Source: Methylococcus sp. EFPC2 (lineage in GTDB: Bacteria > Pseudomonadota > Gammaproteobacteria > Methylococcales > Methylococcaceae). Taken from it: DNA of 64,000 nt. The stretch covers positions 4,042,001-4,106,000 of the forward strand of contig NZ_CP070491.1 of NCBI RefSeq assembly GCF_016925495.1, given 5' to 3'. The position numbers and the translations under genes were made by a program. The notes under the pieces are model-generated. The model was given only the letters and a program-made list of their open reading frames with translations, was not told the DNA's origin and did not search any database. Shown here piece by piece: positions 56,678 through 64,000 of the stretch. The stretch's first letter is position 1, and each line of letters begins with the position of its first letter.

Positions 56678-58003
56678 GTGAAAGAACGTGGAGATGTAAG
56701 GTTTGCGTTGCCATTAGCTAGGTCCCGGGATAGCTGTCTCGCATGCCTGCTGGTGGCCGCTTGCCTCGTGGTTTTTTCTTGCGGTGCTTCGGCCGTCGAA
56801 CCGGTGCTGAGTCCCGAAAAGGCGGTTGCCCTGGCTTTGGAGGGCAATCCGGGCCTGGCGCAGATCAAGGCGCGGGCCGAGGCCATGGCCGCCGTACCCT
56901 CGCAGGAAGGCAGCCTGCCGGACCCGACCCTGAACTTCGATACGCTCAATCTGCCGGTCGGCGATGGCCTGAGTCTCCGCAAGGAGGACATGACCATGCT
57001 GGAGCTCGGCGTCAGTCAGGCCATCCCGTTTCCCGGCAAGCTGGCGCTCAAGGAGCAGGCCGCCCGCTTCGAGGCGGAAGCGGCGGCCGACACGGTCGAA
57101 GAGGCGCGGTTGCGCCTGGCCCGCGACGTGAAGATGCGCTGGTGGCAGCTGGTTTCTCTGCGCCGGTCCTTCGCCATCATCGCCGAAGCCGAGCGGCTGC
57201 TTAAGCAACTGGTCGAAATCGCCGATTCCAAGTACCGGGTAGGCGAAGGCGCGCAGCAGGACGTCCTCGCGGCGCGGCTGGAGCTGGCCAAGCTGATCCA
57301 GCAACGGGCGCAGCATGTGGGCCTGCATGTGAGCGAAATCGCCCGCCTGAATGCCTTGTTGAACCGCTCGGCGGACAGCGCCATACCGTTGCCGGACGAG
57401 GTGGAAACGGCCCTGCCGGATATCCGCTCGGACGCGGACTTGCTGGCTTGGGCCGAGCAGTCCCGGCCGCTACTGGCGCAGCGCAAGCATGCGATAGATG
57501 CGGCCCAGAGCCGGCTGGATCTGGCCAAGAAGGATTATTACCCGGACTTCACCGTCGGCGCCGGTTATGCCTTCCGTCAGGATACGCCGGATGGCCAGAA
57601 CCGGCGCGACTTTGCCAATTTCCGCCTGAGCATGAACCTGCCGGTTTTCGCGGACAGCAAGCAGTCCAAGGCGGTCGACCAGCGCAACAGCGAACTGCTC
57701 AAGGAGCGTTACGCCCTGGACGAAGCGGAGCGCAAGATCCAGACGGAGATCGCGTCCGCTCTGGCCGTCTATCGCGGCAATCGCGAGCAGTTCAGGCTGT
57801 TCGAGGACAGCCTGGTGCCTCTGGCCCGGGAAACCGTGACGTCCGCGCTGACCGCCTACCAGGTCGGAAAGACCGACTTCCTCAACGTGGTGCGCGCGGA
57901 AAACGCCTGGTTCGACTATCAGATGCAGTATTGGCAGGCTCTGGCCGATGCGCATCAGGCCCTGGCCCGGTTGGTGGCCGCCGTCGGTAAGGAGGCATTA
58001 TGA
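56678..58003 (+). CDS. Outer-membrane factor of the heavy-metal RND system (CusC/TolC-like)
   Basis: About 441 residues from GTG at 56678; TTG at 56708 (preceded by AAGG) is an alternative. The signal region is SCLACLLVAACLVVFSCGASA. The TolC-type pattern has two repeats: SPEKAVALALEGNPGLAQIKARA and YPDFTVGAGYAFRQD, with long helices LRLARDVKMRWWQLVSLRR and the second set ending in GKTDFLNVVRAENAWFDYQM. It forms the outer-membrane channel for the adaptor and pump encoded next (ATGA overlap at 58000-58003). Confidence 0.9.
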   Translation: MKERGDVRFALPLARSRDSCLACLLVAACLVVFSCGASAVEPVLSPEKAVALALEGNPGLAQIKARAEAMAAVPSQEGSLPDPTLNFDTLNLPVGDGLSLRKEDMTMLELGVSQAIPFPGKLALKEQAARFEAEAAADTVEEARLRLARDVKMRWWQLVSLRRSFAIIAEAERLLKQLVEIADSKYRVGEGAQQDVLAARLELAKLIQQRAQHVGLHVSEIARLNALLNRSADSAIPLPDEVETALPDIRSDADLLAWAEQSRPLLAQRKHAIDAAQSRLDLAKKDYYPDFTVGAGYAFRQDTPDGQNRRDFANFRLSMNLPVFADSKQSKAVDQRNSELLKERYALDEAERKIQTEIASALAVYRGNREQFRLFEDSLVPLARETVTSALTAYQVGKTDFLNVVRAENAWFDYQMQYWQALADAHQALARLVAAVGKEAL

Positions 58004-59355
58004 GCAAGCAACTGTTCTGGACCGCCGTATTGTCGGCCGGCCTGGGCGCCGCAGCGGTCTATTGGCCCGTCGTGCAATCCAGCCGCGCCGGCATCCCTCC
58101 GGCGGCGGAATCGCTCCGGTCATCGGCAGGGGCGGGCCGGCAGATTCTTTACTACAAGAATCCCATGGGCCTCGCCGATACGTCCGCGGTGCCCAAGAAG
58201 GACGGCATGGGCATGGATTACATACCGGTGTATGCCGAGGACGATGGCAGGGCCGCCGACGGCACGCTCAGGATCGCTGTCGAGAAGGTGCAAAAACTGG
58301 GGGTGAAGACCGCCACGGCGGAAAGGCGGGAGATCGCGCAGACCGTCCGCAGCGTGGGCATCGTCGAGGCCGACGAGCGGCGACTGTACGACGTGACCCT
58401 GCGCTTCGACGGCTACATCGAAAAACTGTTCGTCAACGCCACCGGACAAGCTGTGGCACGCGGCCAGCCCTTGTTCGAGCTCTACAGCCCGGATCTGGTT
58501 TCCGCCCAGCGCGAATACCTGACCGCCAAAAACGCCCGTTCCGCGCTCGCCAAGGCGGAGCCCTGGATACAGTCCGGCATGAAGGACCTGGCGGACAGCA
58601 GCCTGGAACGGCTGCGCAACTGGGGCATTTCGGACGCCGAGCTGGCGGGCCTGGAGAAGCAGGGGCAGGTCCGCCACGGCCTGGTCGTCCGCTCCCCCGC
58701 CTCGGGCGTGGTGATGGAAAAGTCGGTGGTGGCGGGCCGCCGCGCTTCGGCGGGCGAGGTGCTGTTCAAGATCGCCGACCTGTCCCTGGTGTGGGTGGTC
58801 GCCGAGGTCTACGAACAGGACATCGGCCGGATCGCCCCGGGCCAGAAGGTGAAGGTCAGGCTGGATGCCGTTCCCGGCCGGAGCTTCGAGGGGCGGGTGG
58901 CCTTCGTCTATCCCTCCCTGGAGCCGAGCACGCGGACCGCCAAGGTCCGCGTGGAACTGCCCAATCCCAAGGGCCAGCTCAAGCCCATGATGTATGCCCA
59001 GCTGGAGCTGGATACGCAGGCTCACCAGGCGCTGGCGGTGCCGCGTTCGGCCGTGCTGGAGGGTGGGCGGCGCACCCTGGTCCTGGTCGATCGGGGGGAA
59101 GGGCGCTTCGAGCCGCGCCCTGTGCGCCTCGGCATCCGCGGCGACGATGTGGTCGAGGTGCTGGAGGGCTTGAATGCGCAGGAGCGGGTGGTAGTCGGAG
59201 CCAACTTCCTGATCGACGCCGAGAGTAATTTGAAGGCTGCCCTGGGCGCCTTCGAGGCCCAGGCCCGCTCCCCGGCCCCTCAGGCCGAAGCCGCGCCGCC
59301 GGTGGGCCATGCCGGCCACGAGCAGCACGCCGTGCACTCCGCCGCGGGAAGCTGA
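58000..59355 (+). CDS. RND periplasmic adaptor CusB-like, with heavy-metal-binding domain and His-rich tail
   Basis: 451 residues. A membrane anchor (LFWTAVLSAGLGAAAVYW) is followed by the heavy-metal-binding module YYKNPMGLADTSAVPKKDGM plus GMDYIPVY (Met/Tyr rich, as in CusB/SilB). Then come barrel-sandwich and beta-barrel domains (VEADERRLYDVTLRFDGYIE; FELYSPDLVSAQREYL) and MTP domain. The C-terminus is His-rich (VGHAGHEQHAVH). It links the pump to the outer-membrane channel and hands over the metal ion, probably Cu(I) or Ag(I). CusA starts 1 bp after its stop. Confidence 0.93.
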   Translation: MSKQLFWTAVLSAGLGAAAVYWPVVQSSRAGIPPAAESLRSSAGAGRQILYYKNPMGLADTSAVPKKDGMGMDYIPVYAEDDGRAADGTLRIAVEKVQKLGVKTATAERREIAQTVRSVGIVEADERRLYDVTLRFDGYIEKLFVNATGQAVARGQPLFELYSPDLVSAQREYLTAKNARSALAKAEPWIQSGMKDLADSSLERLRNWGISDAELAGLEKQGQVRHGLVVRSPASGVVMEKSVVAGRRASAGEVLFKIADLSLVWVVAEVYEQDIGRIAPGQKVKVRLDAVPGRSFEGRVAFVYPSLEPSTRTAKVRVELPNPKGQLKPMMYAQLELDTQAHQALAVPRSAVLEGGRRTLVLVDRGEGRFEPRPVRLGIRGDDVVEVLEGLNAQERVVVGANFLIDAESNLKAALGAFEAQARSPAPQAEAAPPVGHAGHEQHAVHSAAGS

Positions 59356-59356
59356 G

Positions 59357-62300
59357 ATGCTGGGACGCATCATCGGGTGGTCGGCCGGCAACCGTTTCAT
59401 CGTGCTGCTGGCGACCCTCGCGCTCATCTTCGCCGGCCTCTACGCCGTCCTGAGAACGCCGCTCGACGCGCTGCCCGATCTGTCCGACACCCAGGTCATC
59501 GTCTACACGGAATTTCCCGGCCAGGCGCCCCAGGTGGTGGAGGACCAGGTCACCTATCCCCTGACCACGGCGATGCTGAGCGTGCCCCACTCCCGGGTCG
59601 TGCGCGGATTCTCCTTTTTCGGCGCTTCCTTCGTCTATGTCATCTTCGAGGACGGCACCGACGTCTACTGGGCGCGCTCGCGGGTACTGGAATATTTGAC
59701 AACGCTCTCCAGCCGCCTGCCTCAGGGTGTCACGCCCAGCCTGGGGCCCGACGCCACCGGGGTCGGCTGGGTGTTTCAATATGTGGTGCAGGGCACCCGG
59801 CAATCCCTGGCGGAACTGCGCACGCTGCAGGACTGGTTCGTCCGCTTTCAGCTCACCAAGGCGCAGGGGGTGGCGGAAGTCGCCGGCGTCGGCGGTTTCG
59901 TGCGGCAGTACCAGGTCATCGTCGACCCACGCAAGCTGCAAGCCTACGGCATCCCCCTGGCCGCGGTCAGCCGGGTGATCGCGGCCAGCAACCGCGACGT
60001 GGGCGGTCGCGTGGTGGAGATGGCGGAAACCGAGTACATGGTGCGCGGCAAGGGCTATCTGCGCGGCATCGCGGACATCGAGGATCTGGTGGTCAAGGCC
60101 GAGGGGCATGCGCCGGTGCTGGTCCGCGACGTGGCCCGCGTCGAACTGGGACCGGACGAGCGCCGCGGCATCGCCGAGTTGAACGGCGAAGGCGAGGTCG
60201 TGTCGGGAACCGCGATCGCCCGCTACGGACAGAACGCCCTGGACGTGATCGAACAGGTCAAGGGCAAGTTGAAGCAGATCGGTCCCGGCCTGCCGGAAGG
60301 CGTGTCCATCGTCCCGGTCTACGACCGCTCCGTGCTCATCCTCAAGGCCATCGCCAACCTGCGCGACAAGCTGGTCGAGGAAAGCCTGGTGGTCGCCCTG
60401 GTGTGCGTGGTGTTCCTGTTCCACGTGCGCAGCGCGCTGGTGGCTATCGTCATGCTGCCTGTCGGCGTGCTCGTGGCCTTCATCGTCATGCGCGGGCTGG
60501 GCATCAATTCCAACATCATGAGCCTCGGCGGCATCGCCATCGCCATCGGCGCCATGGTGGACGCCGCCATCGTGATGATCGAGAACGCCCACAAGCACCT
60601 GGAGCGGGCCGGGCCCGGCGGGAACCGGGCGGAGCTGATCGTCAACGCCGCCAAGGAAGTCGGCCCCGCCCTGTTTCTCAGCCTGATGGTCATCACCGTG
60701 TCCTTCCTGCCGGTGTTCGTGCTGGAAGAGCAGGAAGGCCGGCTGTTCAAGCCGCTCGCCTACACCAAGACCTTCGCCATGGCCGGCGCCGCCCTGCTGT
60801 CGGTGACCCTGGTGCCGGCGCTGATGCTGCTGTTCATACGCGGTCCCATCCTGCCCGAGAGCCGCAATCCGGTGAACCGATGGCTGATCGGGCTTTACCG
60901 CCCGGTCATCGAAACGGTGCTTAACCGGAAGAAGACCACGGTGGTCCTCGCGCTGGCCGTGCTGGCCGCGAGCTATTACCCGCTGTCCAGGCTGGGCAGC
61001 GAATTCATGCCCACCCTGAACGAAGGCACGCTGCTATACATGCCCGTGAGCCTGCCGGGGCTGTCCGTCACCAAGGCGGCGGAAATCCTGCAGACGCAGA
61101 ACCGCATCCTCAAGAGCTTCCCGGAGGTCGAGTCGGTGTTCGGCAAGGCCGGCCGGGCCTCCACCGCGACCGACCCGGCGCCGCTGGAAATGTTCGAAAC
61201 GGTGGTCAACCTCAAGCCGGAAGACCACTGGCGGCCGGGCCTGACCACCGAAAAACTGATCGCCGAGCTGGATGCGGCGACGCAGATGCCGGGTGTGACC
61301 GGCGCCTGGACCATGCCCATCAAGAACCGCATCGACATGCTGTCGACCGGCATACGCACGCCGGTCGGCGTCAAGGTCTTCGGCAAGAATCTGGCGGAAC
61401 TGGAGCGCTTGGCCACACAGATCGAAGGCGTGGTCAAATCCGTACCTGGCACGACCAGCGCCTACGCCGAACGGATCACCGGCGGCTATTACCTGACCAT
61501 AGAGCCGGACCGCAAGAAACTGGCGCGTTACGGTCTCGGCGTCGGCGATTTCCAGGAGGTGATCGCGACCGCACTCGGCGGGCAAAACGTCACCACCACG
61601 GTCGAAGGGCGCGAGCGCTATAACGTGATCGTCCGCTACCCGCGCGAGCTGCGCGATACACCCGAGATGATCGCCTCCCAGGTGCTGGTGCCGGTCCTAG
61701 GCGGCGCCATGATCCCCTTGGGCCAACTGGCCGAAGTCGGCTTGAGCCAGGGCGTGCCGGCCATACGCACCGAAAACGCGCTGTTGTCCGCCTATATCTA
61801 CGTGGATCTCCGCGGGCGGGACATCGGCGGTTACGTGGCCGACGCGCAGCGGGCGGTGCTGGAGCGGGTGAAGTTCCCGCCCGGCTACTACGCCACCTGG
61901 AGCGGACAGTTCGAATACCTGGAGCGCGCCAAGGCCAAGCTGGCCATCGCCGTTCCGATGACTCTCGCCATCATCTTCCTGCTGCTCTACCTCAACTTCA
62001 AACGGCTGACCGAAACCCTCATCGTCATGCTATCCCTGCCGTTCGCCCTGGTGGGTGGGGTCTGGCTCATGTACTGGCTGGGTTACCACCTCAGCGTGGC
62101 GGTGGCGGTGGGCTTCATCGCCTTGGCCGGGGTGGCCGCCGAAACCGGCGTGGTCATGCTGATTTATCTCGACCAGGCCCTGGAAAAAATCAAAGCGCGG
62201 CGGGCGGAGGAGGGTGTCGCCTGGAATCTGGCCGATCTCTATGCCGCCATCCGCGAAGGAGCGGTGGAGCGGGTGCGGCCCAAGATGATGACCGTGGTCG

Positions 62301-62542
62301 CCATCACCGCCGGCCTCCTGCCCATCATGTGGGGCAGCGGCACCGGCTCCGAGGTCATGCGCCGCATCGCCGCGCCCATGGTCGGCGGCATGGTCTCGTC
62401 CACCCTGCTGACCCTGCTCGTCATCCCGGCGATTTACGCCCTGGTCAAAGGGTATTCACTACCGCGCCCGCTTAAAACGGGCGTCGGCCTCGAAGCGGCG
62501 CGACCGGGATATGCTCCTCAGGTCGGTCCAGGACCGGTTTGA
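59357..62542 (+). CDS. Heavy-metal RND efflux pump CusA-like (HME family)
   Basis: 1061 residues from ATG at 59357 (MLGRIIGWSAGNRFIVLLAT). Twelve membrane helices and two large periplasmic loops are seen, with PLDALPDLSDTQVIVYTEFP and VTYPLTTAMLSVPHSRVVRG near the start. TM4 carries GIAIAIGAMVDAAIVMIENA, with the proton-relay acidic residues typical of heavy-metal pumps. The C-terminal part has MPTLNEGTLLYMP and GIRTPVGVKVFG. It extrudes monovalent metal across the envelope. The operon CBA may be metal-induced; no regulator gene or copper box was identified nearby. Confidence 0.95.
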   Translation: MLGRIIGWSAGNRFIVLLATLALIFAGLYAVLRTPLDALPDLSDTQVIVYTEFPGQAPQVVEDQVTYPLTTAMLSVPHSRVVRGFSFFGASFVYVIFEDGTDVYWARSRVLEYLTTLSSRLPQGVTPSLGPDATGVGWVFQYVVQGTRQSLAELRTLQDWFVRFQLTKAQGVAEVAGVGGFVRQYQVIVDPRKLQAYGIPLAAVSRVIAASNRDVGGRVVEMAETEYMVRGKGYLRGIADIEDLVVKAEGHAPVLVRDVARVELGPDERRGIAELNGEGEVVSGTAIARYGQNALDVIEQVKGKLKQIGPGLPEGVSIVPVYDRSVLILKAIANLRDKLVEESLVVALVCVVFLFHVRSALVAIVMLPVGVLVAFIVMRGLGINSNIMSLGGIAIAIGAMVDAAIVMIENAHKHLERAGPGGNRAELIVNAAKEVGPALFLSLMVITVSFLPVFVLEEQEGRLFKPLAYTKTFAMAGAALLSVTLVPALMLLFIRGPILPESRNPVNRWLIGLYRPVIETVLNRKKTTVVLALAVLAASYYPLSRLGSEFMPTLNEGTLLYMPVSLPGLSVTKAAEILQTQNRILKSFPEVESVFGKAGRASTATDPAPLEMFETVVNLKPEDHWRPGLTTEKLIAELDAATQMPGVTGAWTMPIKNRIDMLSTGIRTPVGVKVFGKNLAELERLATQIEGVVKSVPGTTSAYAERITGGYYLTIEPDRKKLARYGLGVGDFQEVIATALGGQNVTTTVEGRERYNVIVRYPRELRDTPEMIASQVLVPVLGGAMIPLGQLAEVGLSQGVPAIRTENALLSAYIYVDLRGRDIGGYVADAQRAVLERVKFPPGYYATWSGQFEYLERAKAKLAIAVPMTLAIIFLLLYLNFKRLTETLIVMLSLPFALVGGVWLMYWLGYHLSVAVAVGFIALAGVAAETGVVMLIYLDQALEKIKARRAEEGVAWNLADLYAAIREGAVERVRPKMMTVVAITAGLLPIMWGSGTGSEVMRRIAAPMVGGMVSSTLLTLLVIPAIYALVKGYSLPRPLKTGVGLEAARPGYAPQVGPGPV

Positions 62543-62569
62543 CGCTGGAAGACCCGCGTTTCGTATTTT

Positions 62570-62747
62570 CGTAGGGTGGGTTAGACGTGCATCGCCGCGA
62601 GGTTTCCGGTTTCATCGGGGGTTATGCACGTCGTAACCCACCAAAAGGCGTCGGTGTGGCCGACAAGGCTGTTTGGTGGGTTACGATGCGCATTAAGTCG
62701 ATGTGCGCCGGAAAAATAAACGGTCTGCGCATCTAACCCACCCTACG
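62570..62747. repeat. MITE-like palindromic element, copy 2 (178 bp)
   Basis: Same termini (CGTAGGGTGGGTTAGA, TCTAACCCACCCTACG) and internal arms (CACGTCGTAACCCACC, TTGGTGGGTTACGATGCGC) as the copy at 18032, with a diverged centre. It separates convergent cusA and tlpA-like genes, ending 2 bp before the latter's stop codon. Confidence 0.92.
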
Positions 62748-62749
62748 AG

Positions 62750-63274
62750 CTATTTCCCTGCCTTAGCCAGCAACGGTTCGACGGCCTTGCGTAGTTCATC
62801 GCCTTTGTAGGGGCCGGTTTTGACTTCTACCAGTTTACCGGTGGCGTCGAAAATGGCGGTGAAGGGCAGCACGCCGAGTTTGTTGCCGAGATTGGCGGCC
62901 AGGCCTTCGCCGGATTCGGCGATCAGCAGGGGGTAGGCGGTCGGATGCTTGGCCAGGAAGCGTTTGACCGATACCGGATCGTCGATGGCCAGGCCGACGA
63001 TTTGCAGGCCGCGGCCGCCGAGTTCGTTCTGCAGCGCCGAGAAGGCCGGCATTTCTTCCAGGCAGGGCGTGCACCAGGTGGCCCAGAAGTTGACTACCAG
63101 CGTCTTGCCGCGCCATTCGTCCAGGCGATGGGGCTTGCCCTCGAGGTCGGGGAAGGATTCCGTGAGCGCGCCGGCCGTGGGCTCGGTGGCCGATTCAGCG
63201 CTCAGCAGGCGCTGGGCGTAGAGTCCGGAGGAAAGGGCGGTGACGGCTATCAGGGTGTAGATGAACGATCGCAT
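62750..63274 (-). CDS. TlpA-like periplasmic thioredoxin
   Basis: 174 residues from ATG at 63272-63274 (MRSFIYTLIAVTALSSGLYA), a signal or anchor segment, then the thioredoxin fold with LVVNFWATWCTPCLEEMPAF (WCTPC active site) and LGVLPFTAIFDATGKLVE (cis-Pro). TlpA-type proteins reduce apo-cytochrome c or copper-site thiols in the periplasm. It overlaps the stop of the dsbD gene by one base, so they are coupled, and DsbD is its likely electron donor. Confidence 0.93.
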   Translation of the reverse strand: MRSFIYTLIAVTALSSGLYAQRLLSAESATEPTAGALTESFPDLEGKPHRLDEWRGKTLVVNFWATWCTPCLEEMPAFSALQNELGGRGLQIVGLAIDDPVSVKRFLAKHPTAYPLLIAESGEGLAANLGNKLGVLPFTAIFDATGKLVEVKTGPYKGDELRKAVEPLLAKAGK

Positions 63275-64000
63275 CAGCGTAAGACTCGTTGTAGGTGGGT
63301 AAGAAAGGATACGGCTTCGGTGAAACCGATCAGGCGGAATTCCTTGCGTTCCTGCCCGTCGGGCGCGAAGAACAGGGTGGCGGGCGGGCCGACCAGACCG
63401 TAGCGTTGCAGCAGCGCCTGTTCGTCGGCTTCGTTGCCGGTGACGTCGGCCTGCACCAGGACGAACTTGGATAACTCGGCCCGCACCTTGGGATTGGTGA
63501 AGGTGTAGCGCTCCATCTCCACGCAGGAGACGCACCAGTCGGCGTAATAATCCAGCATCAGCCAGCGGCCCTGGGCCTTGGCGGCATCGAGTTGTTGCTG
63601 GAGCTCGGCCGGCGTGTGAATCTTGCGGAATTCCACGCCCTCGACAGCTTCACCGGTTCCGGCCAATGCCACGCCGCGCAAGGGTTGCAGCGGGTCGCGC
63701 CCGTTCGCCGCCGCGCCGATCAGCAGGAGCACGCCGTAGGCCAGCATGGCGACGCCGACGCCTTTCCATAGCTTGCGCCAGCCGGAAGCCGGTTGGGGCA
63801 GGGCGTCCAGGGCATTCAGGTAGATGGCCGGGACGATCAGCAGCAGCGCCCACAACGCCATGGCCAACGGGCCCGGCACGATGCGCTGGATCAGCCAGAC
63901 GGCTACGCCCAACATGGCGACGCCGAACGCCGACTTGACCGCATTCATCCAGATGCCGGCCCTGGGCAGCAGCTTGCCGGCGGAAGCACCCACGACCAGC
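63274..64000 (-). CDS. dsbD: Thiol:disulfide interchange protein DsbD, N-terminus outside window
   Basis: The minus frame enters from the window edge; the visible part is about 241 codons. It begins in the membrane domain (LLPRAGIWMNAVKSAFGVAML, VWLIQRIVPGPLAMALWALL, VGVAMLAYGVLLLIGAA) and ends in the periplasmic thioredoxin-like C-domain with WLMLDYYADWCVSCVEMERY (CVSC active site) and GPPATLFFAPDGQER. DsbD brings electrons from cytoplasmic thioredoxin to periplasmic partners. The TlpA-like gene overlaps its stop, which suggests a common role, such as cytochrome or copper-protein maturation. Confidence 0.93.
   Translation of the reverse strand, partial: LVVGASAGKLLPRAGIWMNAVKSAFGVAMLGVAVWLIQRIVPGPLAMALWALLLIVPAIYLNALDALPQPASGWRKLWKGVGVAMLAYGVLLLIGAAANGRDPLQPLRGVALAGTGEAVEGVEFRKIHTPAELQQQLDAAKAQGRWLMLDYYADWCVSCVEMERYTFTNPKVRAELSKFVLVQADVTGNEADEQALLQRYGLVGPPATLFFAPDGQERKEFRLIGFTEAVSFLTHLQRVLR

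Overview
The window looks like the chromosome of a gammaproteobacterial methanotroph (Methylococcales, Methylococcus-like). The strongest evidence is a formylmethanofuran dehydrogenase/formyltransferase set (fhcB-fhcA-fhcD-fhcC, 12.7-18.0 kb) among typical gammaproteobacterial housekeeping clusters (rlmN-pilW-hisS-yfgM-bamB-der) in GC-rich DNA. Taxonomy is inferred from gene content only; no rRNA or tRNA gene was seen.

Layout. 0-5.5 kb: a secreted heme-binding-like protein (cut by the window edge), typA and, divergently, clpB behind a near-consensus sigma-32 promoter. 5.5-12.6 kb: an accessory island. It opens with a cluster of palindromic repeats and a small unknown gene. It continues with a VapB-like antitoxin and a broken VapC toxin, then a clearly AT-richer two-gene operon: a class I methyltransferase-fold protein of unknown function overlapping a reverse transcriptase (YVDD). 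Next comes about 400 bp of in-phase 21-bp repeats that encode degenerate heptapeptides, and finally a frameshifted zeta-toxin-like ATPase with its small partner. The methyltransferase-fold/reverse-transcriptase operon, possibly with its flanking non-coding DNA, is the best candidate for an undescribed (probably anti-phage) system.

12.7-18.0 kb: C1 transfer genes, with a Uma2-type nuclease gene inserted between fhcA and fhcD. 18-30 kb: hemW, a small membrane protein, ndk, rlmN, pilW, hisS, yfgM, bamB, der and folA, mostly with ATGA-type overlaps, then an AlgX/AlgJ-like plus MBOAT pair for O-acetylating a polysaccharide. 30-36.6 kb: a pteridine-reductase-like SDR with a 7-bp tandem repeat before its start, radC, pntA-pntB and a PstS-like binding protein with a Lys/Pro/Ala-rich tail. 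36.6-48 kb: two MDR oxidoreductases, NlpC/P60, LysR, an NspC-like decarboxylase, Nudix, HNH, PHP phosphoesterase, Tag, a solitary AAA ATPase, a headless CCA-enzyme-like HD protein that lost its HD pair, an orphan protein, a SelW-like Rdx protein and an SRPBCC protein.

48-64 kb: an envelope and metal region. Two large TonB-dependent receptors share an unusual N-terminal coiled coil; the second looks chimeric in base composition. A complete CusCBA-type heavy-metal RND efflux operon follows, then TlpA-like and DsbD thiol redox genes (DsbD is cut by the window edge). A 177-178 bp palindromic MITE-like element occurs twice (18.0 and 62.6 kb), and two shorter elements have related ends (14.0 and 36.6 kb).
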